A stretch of 64,000 nt of DNA from an uncultured beta proteobacterium (lineage in GTDB: Bacteria; Pseudomonadota; Gammaproteobacteria; Burkholderiales; Burkholderiaceae_C). The notes below the pieces were generated by a model, which worked only from the letters and a program-made list of their open reading frames with translations, did not search any database and was not told where the DNA came from. The position numbers and the translations under genes were made by a program. The stretch is taken from assembly GCA_903909815.1 (NCBI GenBank), contig CAIVXG010000014.1, positions 1 to 64,000 of the forward strand, given 5' to 3'. Positions 1 through 7,711 of the stretch are shown here, piece by piece (the stretch's first letter is position 1; each line of letters opens with the position of its first letter).

Positions 1-172
1 GTACCTGGCCTCCAGCTCTGTGCGCATGGACGCCAGCGTTTGCATGATTGGCGCTTGCAGAATGGGCAAACCTACTTCGGCCAGCACGACCTCTTTGTCA
101 CGCCACCGCTGGTCGCTGATCAGGTCGTCTTCAAACCGGCGGCACACCGAACGAGTAGGCGTTTAAAGTACT
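1..172. other. Left window edge, no assignable gene
   Basis: This stretch lies downstream of the amylase stop. A leftward reading frame without stops runs off the window edge from about position 150 (it would read ...DDLISDQRWRDKEVVLAE...), but there is no ATG with a ribosome binding site and I recognise no family. A short rightward frame over 40-225 runs into the amylase gene antisense and looks like chance. The palindrome AAAGTACTTT sits near 165-174. Confidence 0.3.
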
Positions 173-2659
173 TTAGGGTTGACTCCACAACACGCTGCCA
201 AACAGCGCCGGCACGGTCAACGTGAGGCTGCCGTTGACCGGCAACACCTTTAAGCCGGTGAAGGCGTCGACCCATGCGCCCGCAGACACCCCCAGCGGTA
301 GGGAGAAGGTCACGGTCTGCGGCGCCACGCTGTTGTTGGCAGCGGTGATGGCCCAGTCCTTGCCGTCCTGGCGTGCCAACACGATCACGTGCTCGGTCAA
401 CAGCAAAGGCGCTGACAGGCTTCCGTGGCGCAGCACCGCGTGGTCTTTGCGCAAGCGGATGAGGCGCTTGAAATCGTCCAACAGGGCGTTGTCCGGCTTG
501 CCACCCCGATCAAGCCAGGGATAGGTGGCACGGTTGTAGGGATCGTCGCCACCGGTGAGCCCGACCTCGTCGCCGTAGTACACGGCGGGCGCGCCCGGGA
601 ACACCATCTGAAAGAAGACCGCCAGGCGCAGCCTTTGCTTGGCCAGGGCGATGGTGGCCGCAGCGTCGCTGTCCGAGCGGTAGCCGAACTGGTGCAATGC
701 GCGTGCCTGGTCGTGGCTGGAGAGCAGGTTCATGAGCGCGAAGAAGGACTGCGGCGGGTAGGCCTCGCGCATCAGCTCGATGTTTTCGTACAGGGCCTTG
801 GCGTTGCCGCCGCCCGCGTAGTCGAGCACGGTGTTGCGAAAGATGTAGTTCATCGTTGAGTCGAACTCATCGCCCAGCAAAAATTTGGAGGCGTCGAACC
901 AGGTCTCGGCAATCGTCAGCGCATCCGGTTGGTGCTGCTTGATGGCCACGCGCCATTCGCGCCAGAAATCGTCTGGTACCCAAGGGGCCACGTCCATGCG
1001 CCAACCGGCGGCGCCACGGTCCAACCACTGCTTCATGATGGAATCCTTGGCGGCATAGGCGAAGTCGCGGTAGCTGCGCGAGGCCTTGTTCAACTCGGGC
1101 AGATCCTTCACGCCGACCCAACCCTGGTACTGCTTGTCGGCTTCGCTCTGGCTGGCGTCAAACTTGTACCAGTCGGCGTAAGGCGATTGCGGGTTGATCT
1201 TGCCGCCATAAAAAGCGCCGGTGCCGCTGTACTTGCCAAAGCGGTCGAAGTAGAGCGAGTCGCTTCCGGTGTGATTGAGCGAGGCGTCAGGGATGACGCG
1301 GATGCCACGCTGGGCGGCCTCACGGGTCAGGCGCTCGAAGTCCTGGTTGCTGCCAAAGGCCCGGTCGACGTGCTGGTAGTCGGCGGTGTCGTACTTGTGG
1401 TTGCTTGCTGCCTGGAACAGCGGTGTGATGTAGAGCGCGTTCGCGCCCAGGTCGGCGATGTAGTCGAGCTTTTCAATGATTCCGGCGATGTCGCCGCCGA
1501 AGAAGTCGTTGTTGTAGATCGCGTCCGAGCCGTCGCCCGAGCCGGGCTTGTAGGGCTTCTCTATCCAGTGGGTGTGGAACTCGACCTCCTTGTCCTGGTA
1601 GTGGTCAATTCCCGGTTTGGGGTCGTTCGTCGGATTGCCGTTGCGAAAGCGTTCCGGGAAGATGTAGTAATAGACCGCATCCTTGGCCCAGGTTGGCACC
1701 ACGAAATCGGCTGCGTACACGGTCTGACGGAAGCGGCGCACAGTCTTTGTGGAAGCCGGCAGCAAGTCCACATGACCCAGCCCCCCCGAACCCTTTTCGC
1801 GCGTCCAGAAGATGGCGTTGGCGTTGTTCTGGTAGACATAGGTTTGGCCGGCAATTTTCGCTTCGAAATAGTATCCGTAGATTCCGATGGCGTCGAACCG
1901 GTGCTGCGCGCTCCAGTGTTCGAAACCCTGGGCGTCGGGGGCCAATCGAACCATGGCCATGCGCTGCACAGGCTGGTACTCCAGCAGTTCCTGATTGCCC
2001 TCCAGACGGCGCTTCTCCAGCACCAATGTCACGCTCGAAACACCGGGGAGGGCTGAGATGTGAAAGCTCATGGCGGTGCCTGCCGTCACCGCACCGAAGG
2101 GCGCCTTGTCGGAGGTTGCGCGAGAGTCGTGGCCCAGGCTCAGGGCCACTGGATCGGTGATGACCGAGGTCGCTGATTCTGGCACGGTGGCGCAGGGCAG
2201 GGCTGCGCCCATGAGGGAAGTGGGGCATTCGGTGAGGGTCATGGTGGGCGCGATCGTGGTCGGTGGCAGCGTGAGTTGGATGCGGTAGCTGCCGTTGAAG
2301 GCGTAGGCTATGGCCTCGCCTTTGGGGATGAGCGGCGCGGGCACGCGGAGCTGGAGTTTGGCGCCGCCGAAGTCTGCGTCGGCGGACCAGTCGTCGTCGC
2401 CGATCTTGACATTGTGCTGACCAGAAAGTGTGGTGACGAGTTCGAAGCGATCACAGAAGTAGACGAACTTCTGCGCCTCGTCTGCGCCCCAGGCGTTGAA
2501 GCTGCCGCGCAAGAAGAGATCGCGAGTGCCCAGGGGTTTGGGCTGGCAGGCACCCGCCTTGTCTATCGACGCCGTTTTGACGGGAGCCACCGAATTCGGT
2601 GCGGCGCAGGCGCCGAGCAGCACAAGGCAAGCGCTCAGCGCCAGTGACACGGCACGCAC
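173..2659 (-). CDS. GH13 alpha-amylase/cyclomaltodextrinase-type lipoprotein
   Basis: Predicted 828-residue glycoside hydrolase family 13 enzyme that would hydrolyse alpha-1,4 bonds of maltodextrins outside the cytoplasmic membrane. The GTG start lies 2 bases after the malG stop and gives a lipoprotein signal peptide ending in the lipobox LLGAC; the open frame continues upstream inside malG but that part is shadow. After N-terminal beta-rich, carbohydrate-binding-like regions, the catalytic barrel starts near DAVYYYIFPERF and shows the GH13 blocks in order: IPDASLNHTG, GWRMDVAPW (nucleophile Asp), LTIAETW (acid/base Glu) and LLSSHDQAR (third Asp). It is last in the malKEFG operon, which fits surface trimming of substrate before import. 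Specificity (amylase, neopullulanase or cyclodextrinase) cannot be told from sequence alone. Confidence 0.88.
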   Translation of the reverse strand: MRAVSLALSACLVLLGACAAPNSVAPVKTASIDKAGACQPKPLGTRDLFLRGSFNAWGADEAQKFVYFCDRFELVTTLSGQHNVKIGDDDWSADADFGGAKLQLRVPAPLIPKGEAIAYAFNGSYRIQLTLPPTTIAPTMTLTECPTSLMGAALPCATVPESATSVITDPVALSLGHDSRATSDKAPFGAVTAGTAMSFHISALPGVSSVTLVLEKRRLEGNQELLEYQPVQRMAMVRLAPDAQGFEHWSAQHRFDAIGIYGYYFEAKIAGQTYVYQNNANAIFWTREKGSGGLGHVDLLPASTKTVRRFRQTVYAADFVVPTWAKDAVYYYIFPERFRNGNPTNDPKPGIDHYQDKEVEFHTHWIEKPYKPGSGDGSDAIYNNDFFGGDIAGIIEKLDYIADLGANALYITPLFQAASNHKYDTADYQHVDRAFGSNQDFERLTREAAQRGIRVIPDASLNHTGSDSLYFDRFGKYSGTGAFYGGKINPQSPYADWYKFDASQSEADKQYQGWVGVKDLPELNKASRSYRDFAYAAKDSIMKQWLDRGAAGWRMDVAPWVPDDFWREWRVAIKQHQPDALTIAETWFDASKFLLGDEFDSTMNYIFRNTVLDYAGGGNAKALYENIELMREAYPPQSFFALMNLLSSHDQARALHQFGYRSDSDAAATIALAKQRLRLAVFFQMVFPGAPAVYYGDEVGLTGGDDPYNRATYPWLDRGGKPDNALLDDFKRLIRLRKDHAVLRHGSLSAPLLLTEHVIVLARQDGKDWAITAANNSVAPQTVTFSLPLGVSAGAWVDAFTGLKVLPVNGSLTLTVPALFGSVLWSQP

Positions 2660-2661
2660 GC

Positions 2662-3552
2662 TCAGCCCTTCACACCGCCAGAGGTCAGGCCCGAAACAAT
2701 CCAGCGCTGTGCTGCCAGAAACACCGCCGTGATGGGCAGGCCTGAGAGCACGGCAGCGGCGGCGAAATCGCCCCACAGGTATTTCTGCTCGTACAGGTAG
2801 TACTTCGAGCCCACGGCGAGGGTCAGGTTGGGCTCCTCGCGCAGCAAAATGGAGGCCACCGGGTATTCGATGATGGTGCCGATGAAGGCCAGCACGAACA
2901 CCACCATCAGGATCGGTACTGCCATGGGCAGCAGCACTCGGTGGAAGGCCTGCCAGGAAGTGGCGCCGTCGACTTTGGCGCATTCCTCGATCTCCACAGG
3001 AATGGTTTCAAAGTAGCCCTTGATGGTCCAGACATGGGTTGCAACGCCGCCCAAATAGGCCACGATCAGGCCCGCATGGGTCTCAATGCCGAGCCAGGGT
3101 ACATAGTGGCCTATGGCCTCGAAAATGGCGTAGATCGCCACCAAGGCTACCGCCACCGGAAACATCTGCAGCAGCAGCATGCTGTTCAGGATCGGCGCCT
3201 TGAAGCGGAACTTCAGACGCGCAAAGCCATAGGCCGCGGTGGTGGAAATACCCACGATCAGGAACGCGGAAATCGTCGCCACCTTGATCGAGTTCCACAG
3301 CCACAGCAGCACCGGAAATGGTGGCTTGACCAGTACGCCATCGGCGCCGGTATAGGACATGCCCAACGCCAGCTTCCAGTGCTCCAGGCTCAACTCCGTG
3401 GGGATAAGCGCGCCGGTGGCGAAGTTGCCCGGGCGCAGCGAAATCGAGATCACCGCCAGCAGCGGGAACAGCGTGATCGCCATCAGCGCCCACAAACCCA
3501 CGTGGGCCGCGACGACGCGCCAGCGCTGACTTTTTCCTGTGACGAGTGCCAT
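2662..3552 (-). CDS. malG: Maltose/maltodextrin ABC transporter permease MalG
   Basis: 296-residue inner-membrane permease of a CUT1 sugar importer, forming the membrane channel with MalF. About six hydrophobic helices are visible, and the cytoplasmic EAA loop reads [18 protein letters not shown], the contact point for the MalK ATPase. N-terminal [20 protein letters not shown] and the conserved loading sequence around residues 40-60 match the MalG family and its usual length (~296). It starts 6 bases after the malF stop and is followed 2 bases later by the amylase gene, so it lies in the malKEFG operon. Confidence 0.93.
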   Translation of the reverse strand: MALVTGKSQRWRVVAAHVGLWALMAITLFPLLAVISISLRPGNFATGALIPTELSLEHWKLALGMSYTGADGVLVKPPFPVLLWLWNSIKVATISAFLIVGISTTAAYGFARLKFRFKAPILNSMLLLQMFPVAVALVAIYAIFEAIGHYVPWLGIETHAGLIVAYLGGVATHVWTIKGYFETIPVEIEECAKVDGATSWQAFHRVLLPMAVPILMVVFVLAFIGTIIEYPVASILLREEPNLTLAVGSKYYLYEQKYLWGDFAAAAVLSGLPITAVFLAAQRWIVSGLTSGGVKG

Positions 3553-3558
3553 GGCGGT

Positions 3559-5091
3559 TTACCTTTTTTGGGTGTCCTGCGTGCGCGTGAACTTCAGGTT
3601 CACGATCGCCAGCAAGGCCACGAGGAAGAAGATCACCGTCGAGATCGCGGCGGCCAATCCAAAGTTGGCACCGGCGTCGGTGAAGGCGATGCGGTAGGTG
3701 TAGGACACCAGAATGTCAGTGGTGCCGGCGGGCAGCTTGGTGTTGAGGTAGTCGGGCCGGCCGTCTGTGAGCAGCGAGATCAGCACGAAGTTGTTGAAGT
3801 TGAAGGCGAAGGCGGAGATCAAGAGCGGCGTGAGTGGGCGCGCAATCAGCGGCGCGGTGATGCGCCAGAAGTTGGTCAGAGGCCCGGCGCCGGCGATGGC
3901 CGAAGCCTCGTACAGATCGGCGGGGATGGCCTTGATGAGTCCGGTGCAAATCACCATGATGTACGGGTACCCGAGCCAGGTGTTGACGATCAGGATCATG
4001 CTTTTGGCCAACGTGGCGTCGGCAAACCACGCCGGTTTGATGCCGAAGAGCGCATTCAGCACGGCATTGATTTCGCCAAAGTTCTGATTGAACAGCCCCT
4101 TGAACACCAGAATGGAGATGAATCCGGGAACGGCGTAGGGTAGAAACAAGAGCGTTCGGTACAGCGTGCGGTAGCGCAACGCTTCCCAGTTCAGCACCAC
4201 GGCCAGCGTCATGCCGATGGCGGTGGAGAACAGCACCGTGAGCGCAGCAAAGGTGATGGTCCAGATGAAGATCGAGACGAAGGGGCCGCGCATGTCGGGG
4301 TCGCCGAAGATGCGCGCGTAGTTGTGCCAGCCCACATTCACCTTGAAGCCCGGTTGCAGGCGCTCGCCTTTGCCATCTTCAAAGTAGCCGGTATCGGTGT
4401 TGGGCCGATACACCGTGCCGGTGGCGCGTTGCATGAGAACTCCATCGGGCCCCGCCATCCACAACGGGTCAAAGGGTGCAAATTCGCGCACCCCCGAGTA
4501 AACGAGCTGACGCTGATCGGGCAGGGTCAGCTTCAAGGCGCGCAATCCATCGCGGTGCGCCAACACCTGCTTCAGCGGCAAGACCTCACTCAAAGCCGAT
4601 CCGTCGGCAGGCAGGAGCTGCATCGCAACCGCTGAGGATGCGCCCTCATCCAGCGGCAACGGTGAAGAGACATAGCGCACGGAACTGGCGGCGCTGTCGC
4701 TCGGCGTCAGCAGCAGTCGCCACTGGTTGCCTTCGCGGTGCAGGCTGAACTCCATGGCCTTGCTTTCATCGACCTCGGCCTGATCGAGCAGATAGCCGCG
4801 TGCGCGTTCTTCGCTCAACAGGTTGCTGGAAGAATAGTTGGTGAAGCCGATCTGCATCGTGTACAGCAGCGGAAAAGCCACAAACACCAGCATCGCTGCC
4901 ACGCCCGGAAACAGGTAGCGCCAGGCCAGGGTGTGCGCCGAAAGATAGACGTACAGGGCCAGTGCGCCCAAGGTGAGCAAGCCCAGCGCCCACAGCGGCT
5001 GGCCCTGGCGGTAGACGCTGAACACCAGCCAAAGCAGGGCCAGCGACGTGAAGGCGGCCAGCGGCCACTTGATCAGGGAGGTTTTACTCAT
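3559..5091 (-). CDS. malF: Maltose/maltodextrin ABC transporter permease MalF
   Basis: 510-residue inner-membrane permease, partner of MalG. Two helices at the N-terminus, a third (YLFPGVAAMLVFVAFPLLYTM) and then a long polar stretch (about residues 95-260) match the large periplasmic P2 domain of MalF that contacts the maltose-binding protein. The EAA loop is IPADLYEASAIAGAGPLTNF near residue 400. Length equals the enterobacterial MalF (~514). The start ATG follows the malE stop by 1 base, and malG follows within 6 bases, so the genes are probably translationally linked. Confidence 0.93.
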   Translation of the reverse strand: MSKTSLIKWPLAAFTSLALLWLVFSVYRQGQPLWALGLLTLGALALYVYLSAHTLAWRYLFPGVAAMLVFVAFPLLYTMQIGFTNYSSSNLLSEERARGYLLDQAEVDESKAMEFSLHREGNQWRLLLTPSDSAASSVRYVSSPLPLDEGASSAVAMQLLPADGSALSEVLPLKQVLAHRDGLRALKLTLPDQRQLVYSGVREFAPFDPLWMAGPDGVLMQRATGTVYRPNTDTGYFEDGKGERLQPGFKVNVGWHNYARIFGDPDMRGPFVSIFIWTITFAALTVLFSTAIGMTLAVVLNWEALRYRTLYRTLLFLPYAVPGFISILVFKGLFNQNFGEINAVLNALFGIKPAWFADATLAKSMILIVNTWLGYPYIMVICTGLIKAIPADLYEASAIAGAGPLTNFWRITAPLIARPLTPLLISAFAFNFNNFVLISLLTDGRPDYLNTKLPAGTTDILVSYTYRIAFTDAGANFGLAAAISTVIFFLVALLAIVNLKFTRTQDTQKR

Positions 5092-5092
5092 G

Positions 5093-6277
5093 TCACTTCA
5101 CCAGCATGCGCGCGGCCGCACCGTCGAGTGCCTCTTGCGCCGATTGACGCCCGTTTGTGATGGCTTCGAGGGCGGCGTCCATCGCCGGCCAAAAGCGCCC
5201 CAGGTCCGGAATATTCGGCAGCGCCTCACCGGCGCGGGCGTTGTCCATCGTGGCTCGGATGTTGGCGTCGCTGGAGAGTTCGGCAAAATAGGCCTTGTTG
5301 GCCGGTGTGCCCAGAGCCACGTCGGCGGAAATGGTCTTGAGTCCGCTCACACGCAGCACGTGGCTCTCCAGAAACTCGCGCGCCAGATCCTTCACTTGGC
5401 TGGGCGCTGCGATCATGCAGCCGAGCACGCCGACAAAGGGCTTGGAAGGCCTACCCGGGGTGACGCTGGGGATGGGGCCGACCGCAAAATCGATTTTGCT
5501 TTTGCGTGCGTTGTCCCAGGACCACGGGCCAGAGATCATCATCGCGATTTCGCCTCTGGCGAAGCCCGCCTCCATTTCGGCGTAGCGCGCGCCGCGCGGC
5601 AATTGCCCGTTCTGGATCATGCGTTCGAGCAGCTGCGCTGCCTGCACTGCGCCAGGGGTATTCACCCCCACCCGGGACGGGTCCAGCTCGCCCTGGGGCG
5701 TTTGGGCGAAAACGAACCCCCCGTTGCCAGCCAGCAGCGCCCAGGTGAAGAATGTCTTGTTGTAATCCCACAGTAGCGCCTTCTTGCCCTGTGTTGCCAA
5801 CTGTTTGTCCAGTGCAATGACCTCGTCAAACGTGGCCGGGGGCGCCTTCACCAGAGCGCGGTTGTAGATCAGGCCCACAGCCTCGATCGCCAGCGGGTAA
5901 CCCCAGACCTTGCCCTGATAGGTAAAGGCCTTCCAGGCCGAGTCGTCGATTTCGCCTCGGATCTTTAGGGTGGGTTTGATAGGGACGATTAATCCTGATT
6001 TGGCCCATTCGCCCACGCGGTCATGCGGCCAGCAAAAGATGTCCGGGCCCTTGCCCGCGGCCGCGGCGGCCTGGAACTTATCGGGCGCACCCTCGGGGTG
6101 CTGCACCACCACTTGCACACCGGACTCCCGGGTGAAAGCGTCACCCACCTTTTGCAGGCCGTTGTAGCCCTTGTCGCCGTTGATCCACACCAGCAGCTTC
6201 AGGGACTCCGCTGCGGAGCCGGGCAGCGCCAGCAGCAGCGCGATGCCGGCGCACAGCCAAGAGATGCGCCAGCGCAT
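5093..6277 (-). CDS. malE: Maltose/maltodextrin-binding periplasmic protein MalE
   Basis: 394-residue periplasmic solute-binding protein that delivers maltose and maltodextrins to MalFGK. A signal peptide (MRWRISWLCAGIALLLALPGSA) precedes ESLKLLVWINGDKGYNGLQK, the typical MalE mature N-terminus; further family landmarks are GPDIFCWPHDRVGEWA, GYPLAIEAVGLIYN and MISGPWSW. The chosen ATG overlaps the malK stop by one base (TGATG), an arrangement that suits coupled translation; the longer open frame upstream is antisense/shadow within malK. Length matches the family (~396). Confidence 0.93.
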   Translation of the reverse strand: MRWRISWLCAGIALLLALPGSAAESLKLLVWINGDKGYNGLQKVGDAFTRESGVQVVVQHPEGAPDKFQAAAAAGKGPDIFCWPHDRVGEWAKSGLIVPIKPTLKIRGEIDDSAWKAFTYQGKVWGYPLAIEAVGLIYNRALVKAPPATFDEVIALDKQLATQGKKALLWDYNKTFFTWALLAGNGGFVFAQTPQGELDPSRVGVNTPGAVQAAQLLERMIQNGQLPRGARYAEMEAGFARGEIAMMISGPWSWDNARKSKIDFAVGPIPSVTPGRPSKPFVGVLGCMIAAPSQVKDLAREFLESHVLRVSGLKTISADVALGTPANKAYFAELSSDANIRATMDNARAGEALPNIPDLGRFWPAMDAALEAITNGRQSAQEALDGAAARMLVK

Positions 6278-7380
6278 CAGACCTCCAGCGCCACGTGGCG
6301 GCGCAAGGCTTGGCCGGCGGCGTCGAACAGATAGGTCTTGTCCGCCGGCAGGCTCAAGCCCAGTCGGGTGCCGGCGCGCACGCGCGTGCCGCCATCGAGC
6401 TCGCAGGTGAGGGCCTCTTCCACACCGGGGAAGTCGCAGTAAGCGTGGGTGGTGCTGCCCAGGTTCTCGACAAAGGTGACGCCGGCTTCGATGCAGTTTT
6501 CCTGGCCCTCGGTGCGCAGGTGTTCGGGTCGAACACCCAGCGTGAGTTTGTCGCCCGGCTTGGCGCTGCTGGCATCCACAGCGCAACGTATGCTGGCGCC
6601 GCCTTGGAGCTGGACCACGGCTTGCTGCGCGCTCGCCTGCAACACGTCGGCCTGGATGAAGTTCATGCGCGGCGAGCCGATGAAGCCGGCCACGAACAGA
6701 TTGTCAGGGTGCTCGTAAAGTTCCAGCGGAGAGCCCACCTGTTCGATCCTTCCGGCCGAGAGCACCACGATGCGGTCGGCCAGCGTCATGGCTTCAACCT
6801 GGTCGTGCGTGACATAGACCATCGTGGTCTTGAGCTCTTCGTGCAGCTTGGCAAATTCGTAGCGCATGCGCACCCGCAGCGCCGCGTCCAGATTGGACAG
6901 CGGCTCATCGAACAGGAACACCTCGGGCTTGCGCACGATGGCGCGCCCGATGGCCACGCGCTGGCGCTGTCCGCCCGACAGGTCCTTGGGCTTGCGCTGC
7001 AGCAGGTGTTCGATGTTCAGGATCTTGGCCGCTTGTTGCACCGCCGCGTCAATCTGCGGCTTCGGCATCTTGGCCAGTTGCAGGCCAAAAGCCATGTTGT
7101 CGTACAGGCTCATGTGCGGATAGAGCGCGTAGGACTGGAACACCATGGCGATGCCGCGCTCGGCCGGTGGCACGTCGTTCACGAATCGGTCGTTGATGGT
7201 CAGAGTGCCGCTGGTGATGTCCTCCAGGCCAGCGATGACGCGCAGCAGGGTCGATTTGCCACAGCCCGAGGGGCCGACAAAGACCATGAACTCGCCGTCA
7301 CGGATCTCCAGGTCCACCTCGTGCAGGATCTGGGTCGCACCGAAAGCCTTGGTCACGCCTGAGAGTTTTACATTCGCCAC
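6277..7380 (-). CDS. malK: Maltose/sn-glycerol-3-phosphate-type ABC transporter ATPase MalK
   Basis: ~367-residue ATPase energising the MalEFG importer. It has the Walker A GPSGCGKST, signature LSGGQRQRVAIGRAI, Walker B VFLFDEPLSNLD and switch His (YVTHDQVEAM), then a C-terminal OB-fold regulatory domain. Two GTG starts are possible: 7392 and, four codons later, 7380. I prefer 7380 because a GGAG sequence sits about 6 bases upstream of it and the product then begins VANVKLSGVTKAFG, the usual start of the family. It is first in the leftward mal operon, divergent from glgP. Confidence 0.92.
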   Translation of the reverse strand: MANVKLSGVTKAFGATQILHEVDLEIRDGEFMVFVGPSGCGKSTLLRVIAGLEDITSGTLTINDRFVNDVPPAERGIAMVFQSYALYPHMSLYDNMAFGLQLAKMPKPQIDAAVQQAAKILNIEHLLQRKPKDLSGGQRQRVAIGRAIVRKPEVFLFDEPLSNLDAALRVRMRYEFAKLHEELKTTMVYVTHDQVEAMTLADRIVVLSAGRIEQVGSPLELYEHPDNLFVAGFIGSPRMNFIQADVLQASAQQAVVQLQGGASIRCAVDASSAKPGDKLTLGVRPEHLRTEGQENCIEAGVTFVENLGSTTHAYCDFPGVEEALTCELDGGTRVRAGTRLGLSLPADKTYLFDAAGQALRRHVALEV

Positions 7381-7711
7381 GTTGATCTCCACGCCACCTC
7401 AGCACAAGGTGGCTTGTCTCTTGCATGTCACTGGAAAGGCGGAAACACCAACCGTGGCTTGACGCGGCTGCGGGTTGAGTCCGACTCGATTTTTTCGCGA
7501 GTATACCGCCCAAAATGTAGTGATACAACGTTTTCATCAACGGGATCTATTCATGCAGAGTTCGGCAGTATGTTGAGGAAAATCCGTATTCGGGATTTCC
7601 CTAATGTAGCTAAACTACAGAAATCGAGTGATGTCGGCGATACTCGACTCACAACCACGCAGGTCATTCCAGCTCGCCATGTTCAAATCCATTGTCACAG
7701 GGTTCCGCACC
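7381..7711. promoter_or_regulatory. Divergent control region between malK and glgP
   Basis: About 330 bases without a gene separate the maltodextrin import operon (leftward) from the glycogen operon (rightward), so both promoters must lie here. Contents seen: an AACGTT-centred near-palindrome at 7521-7539 (separate entry), an AAATCC/GGATTT inverted repeat near 7580-7597, and a TGTAG...CTACA inverted repeat at 7605-7619. No convincing sigma-70 -35/-10 pair with 16-18 base spacing could be picked by eye. Confidence 0.5.
7521..7539. promoter_or_regulatory. Candidate LacI-family operator (AACGTT-centred)
   Basis: The sequence TGATACAACGTTTTCATCA contains an AACGTT core with a good right half-site (TTTTCA) and a weaker left half-site. 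Operators of LacI/GalR-family sugar regulators often have a CG-centred palindrome of the TGAAAACGTTTTCA type. Position between malK and glgP fits control of both operons by maltodextrin. No LacI-family gene is in this window, so this is inference from form and place. Confidence 0.3.

Noticed and set aside
929-2056. 375-codon + strand frame inside the amylase gene
   Set aside because: Val/Leu-rich shadow of the amylase; the minus-strand frame carries all GH13 blocks.
6295-7362. 355-codon + strand frame antisense to malK
   Set aside because: malK motifs on the minus strand are complete; the opposite frame is shadow.
7573-7607. TTGAGG and TAATGT as a sigma-70 promoter for glgP
   Set aside because: The spacing between them is about 23 bases, too long for a normal promoter.
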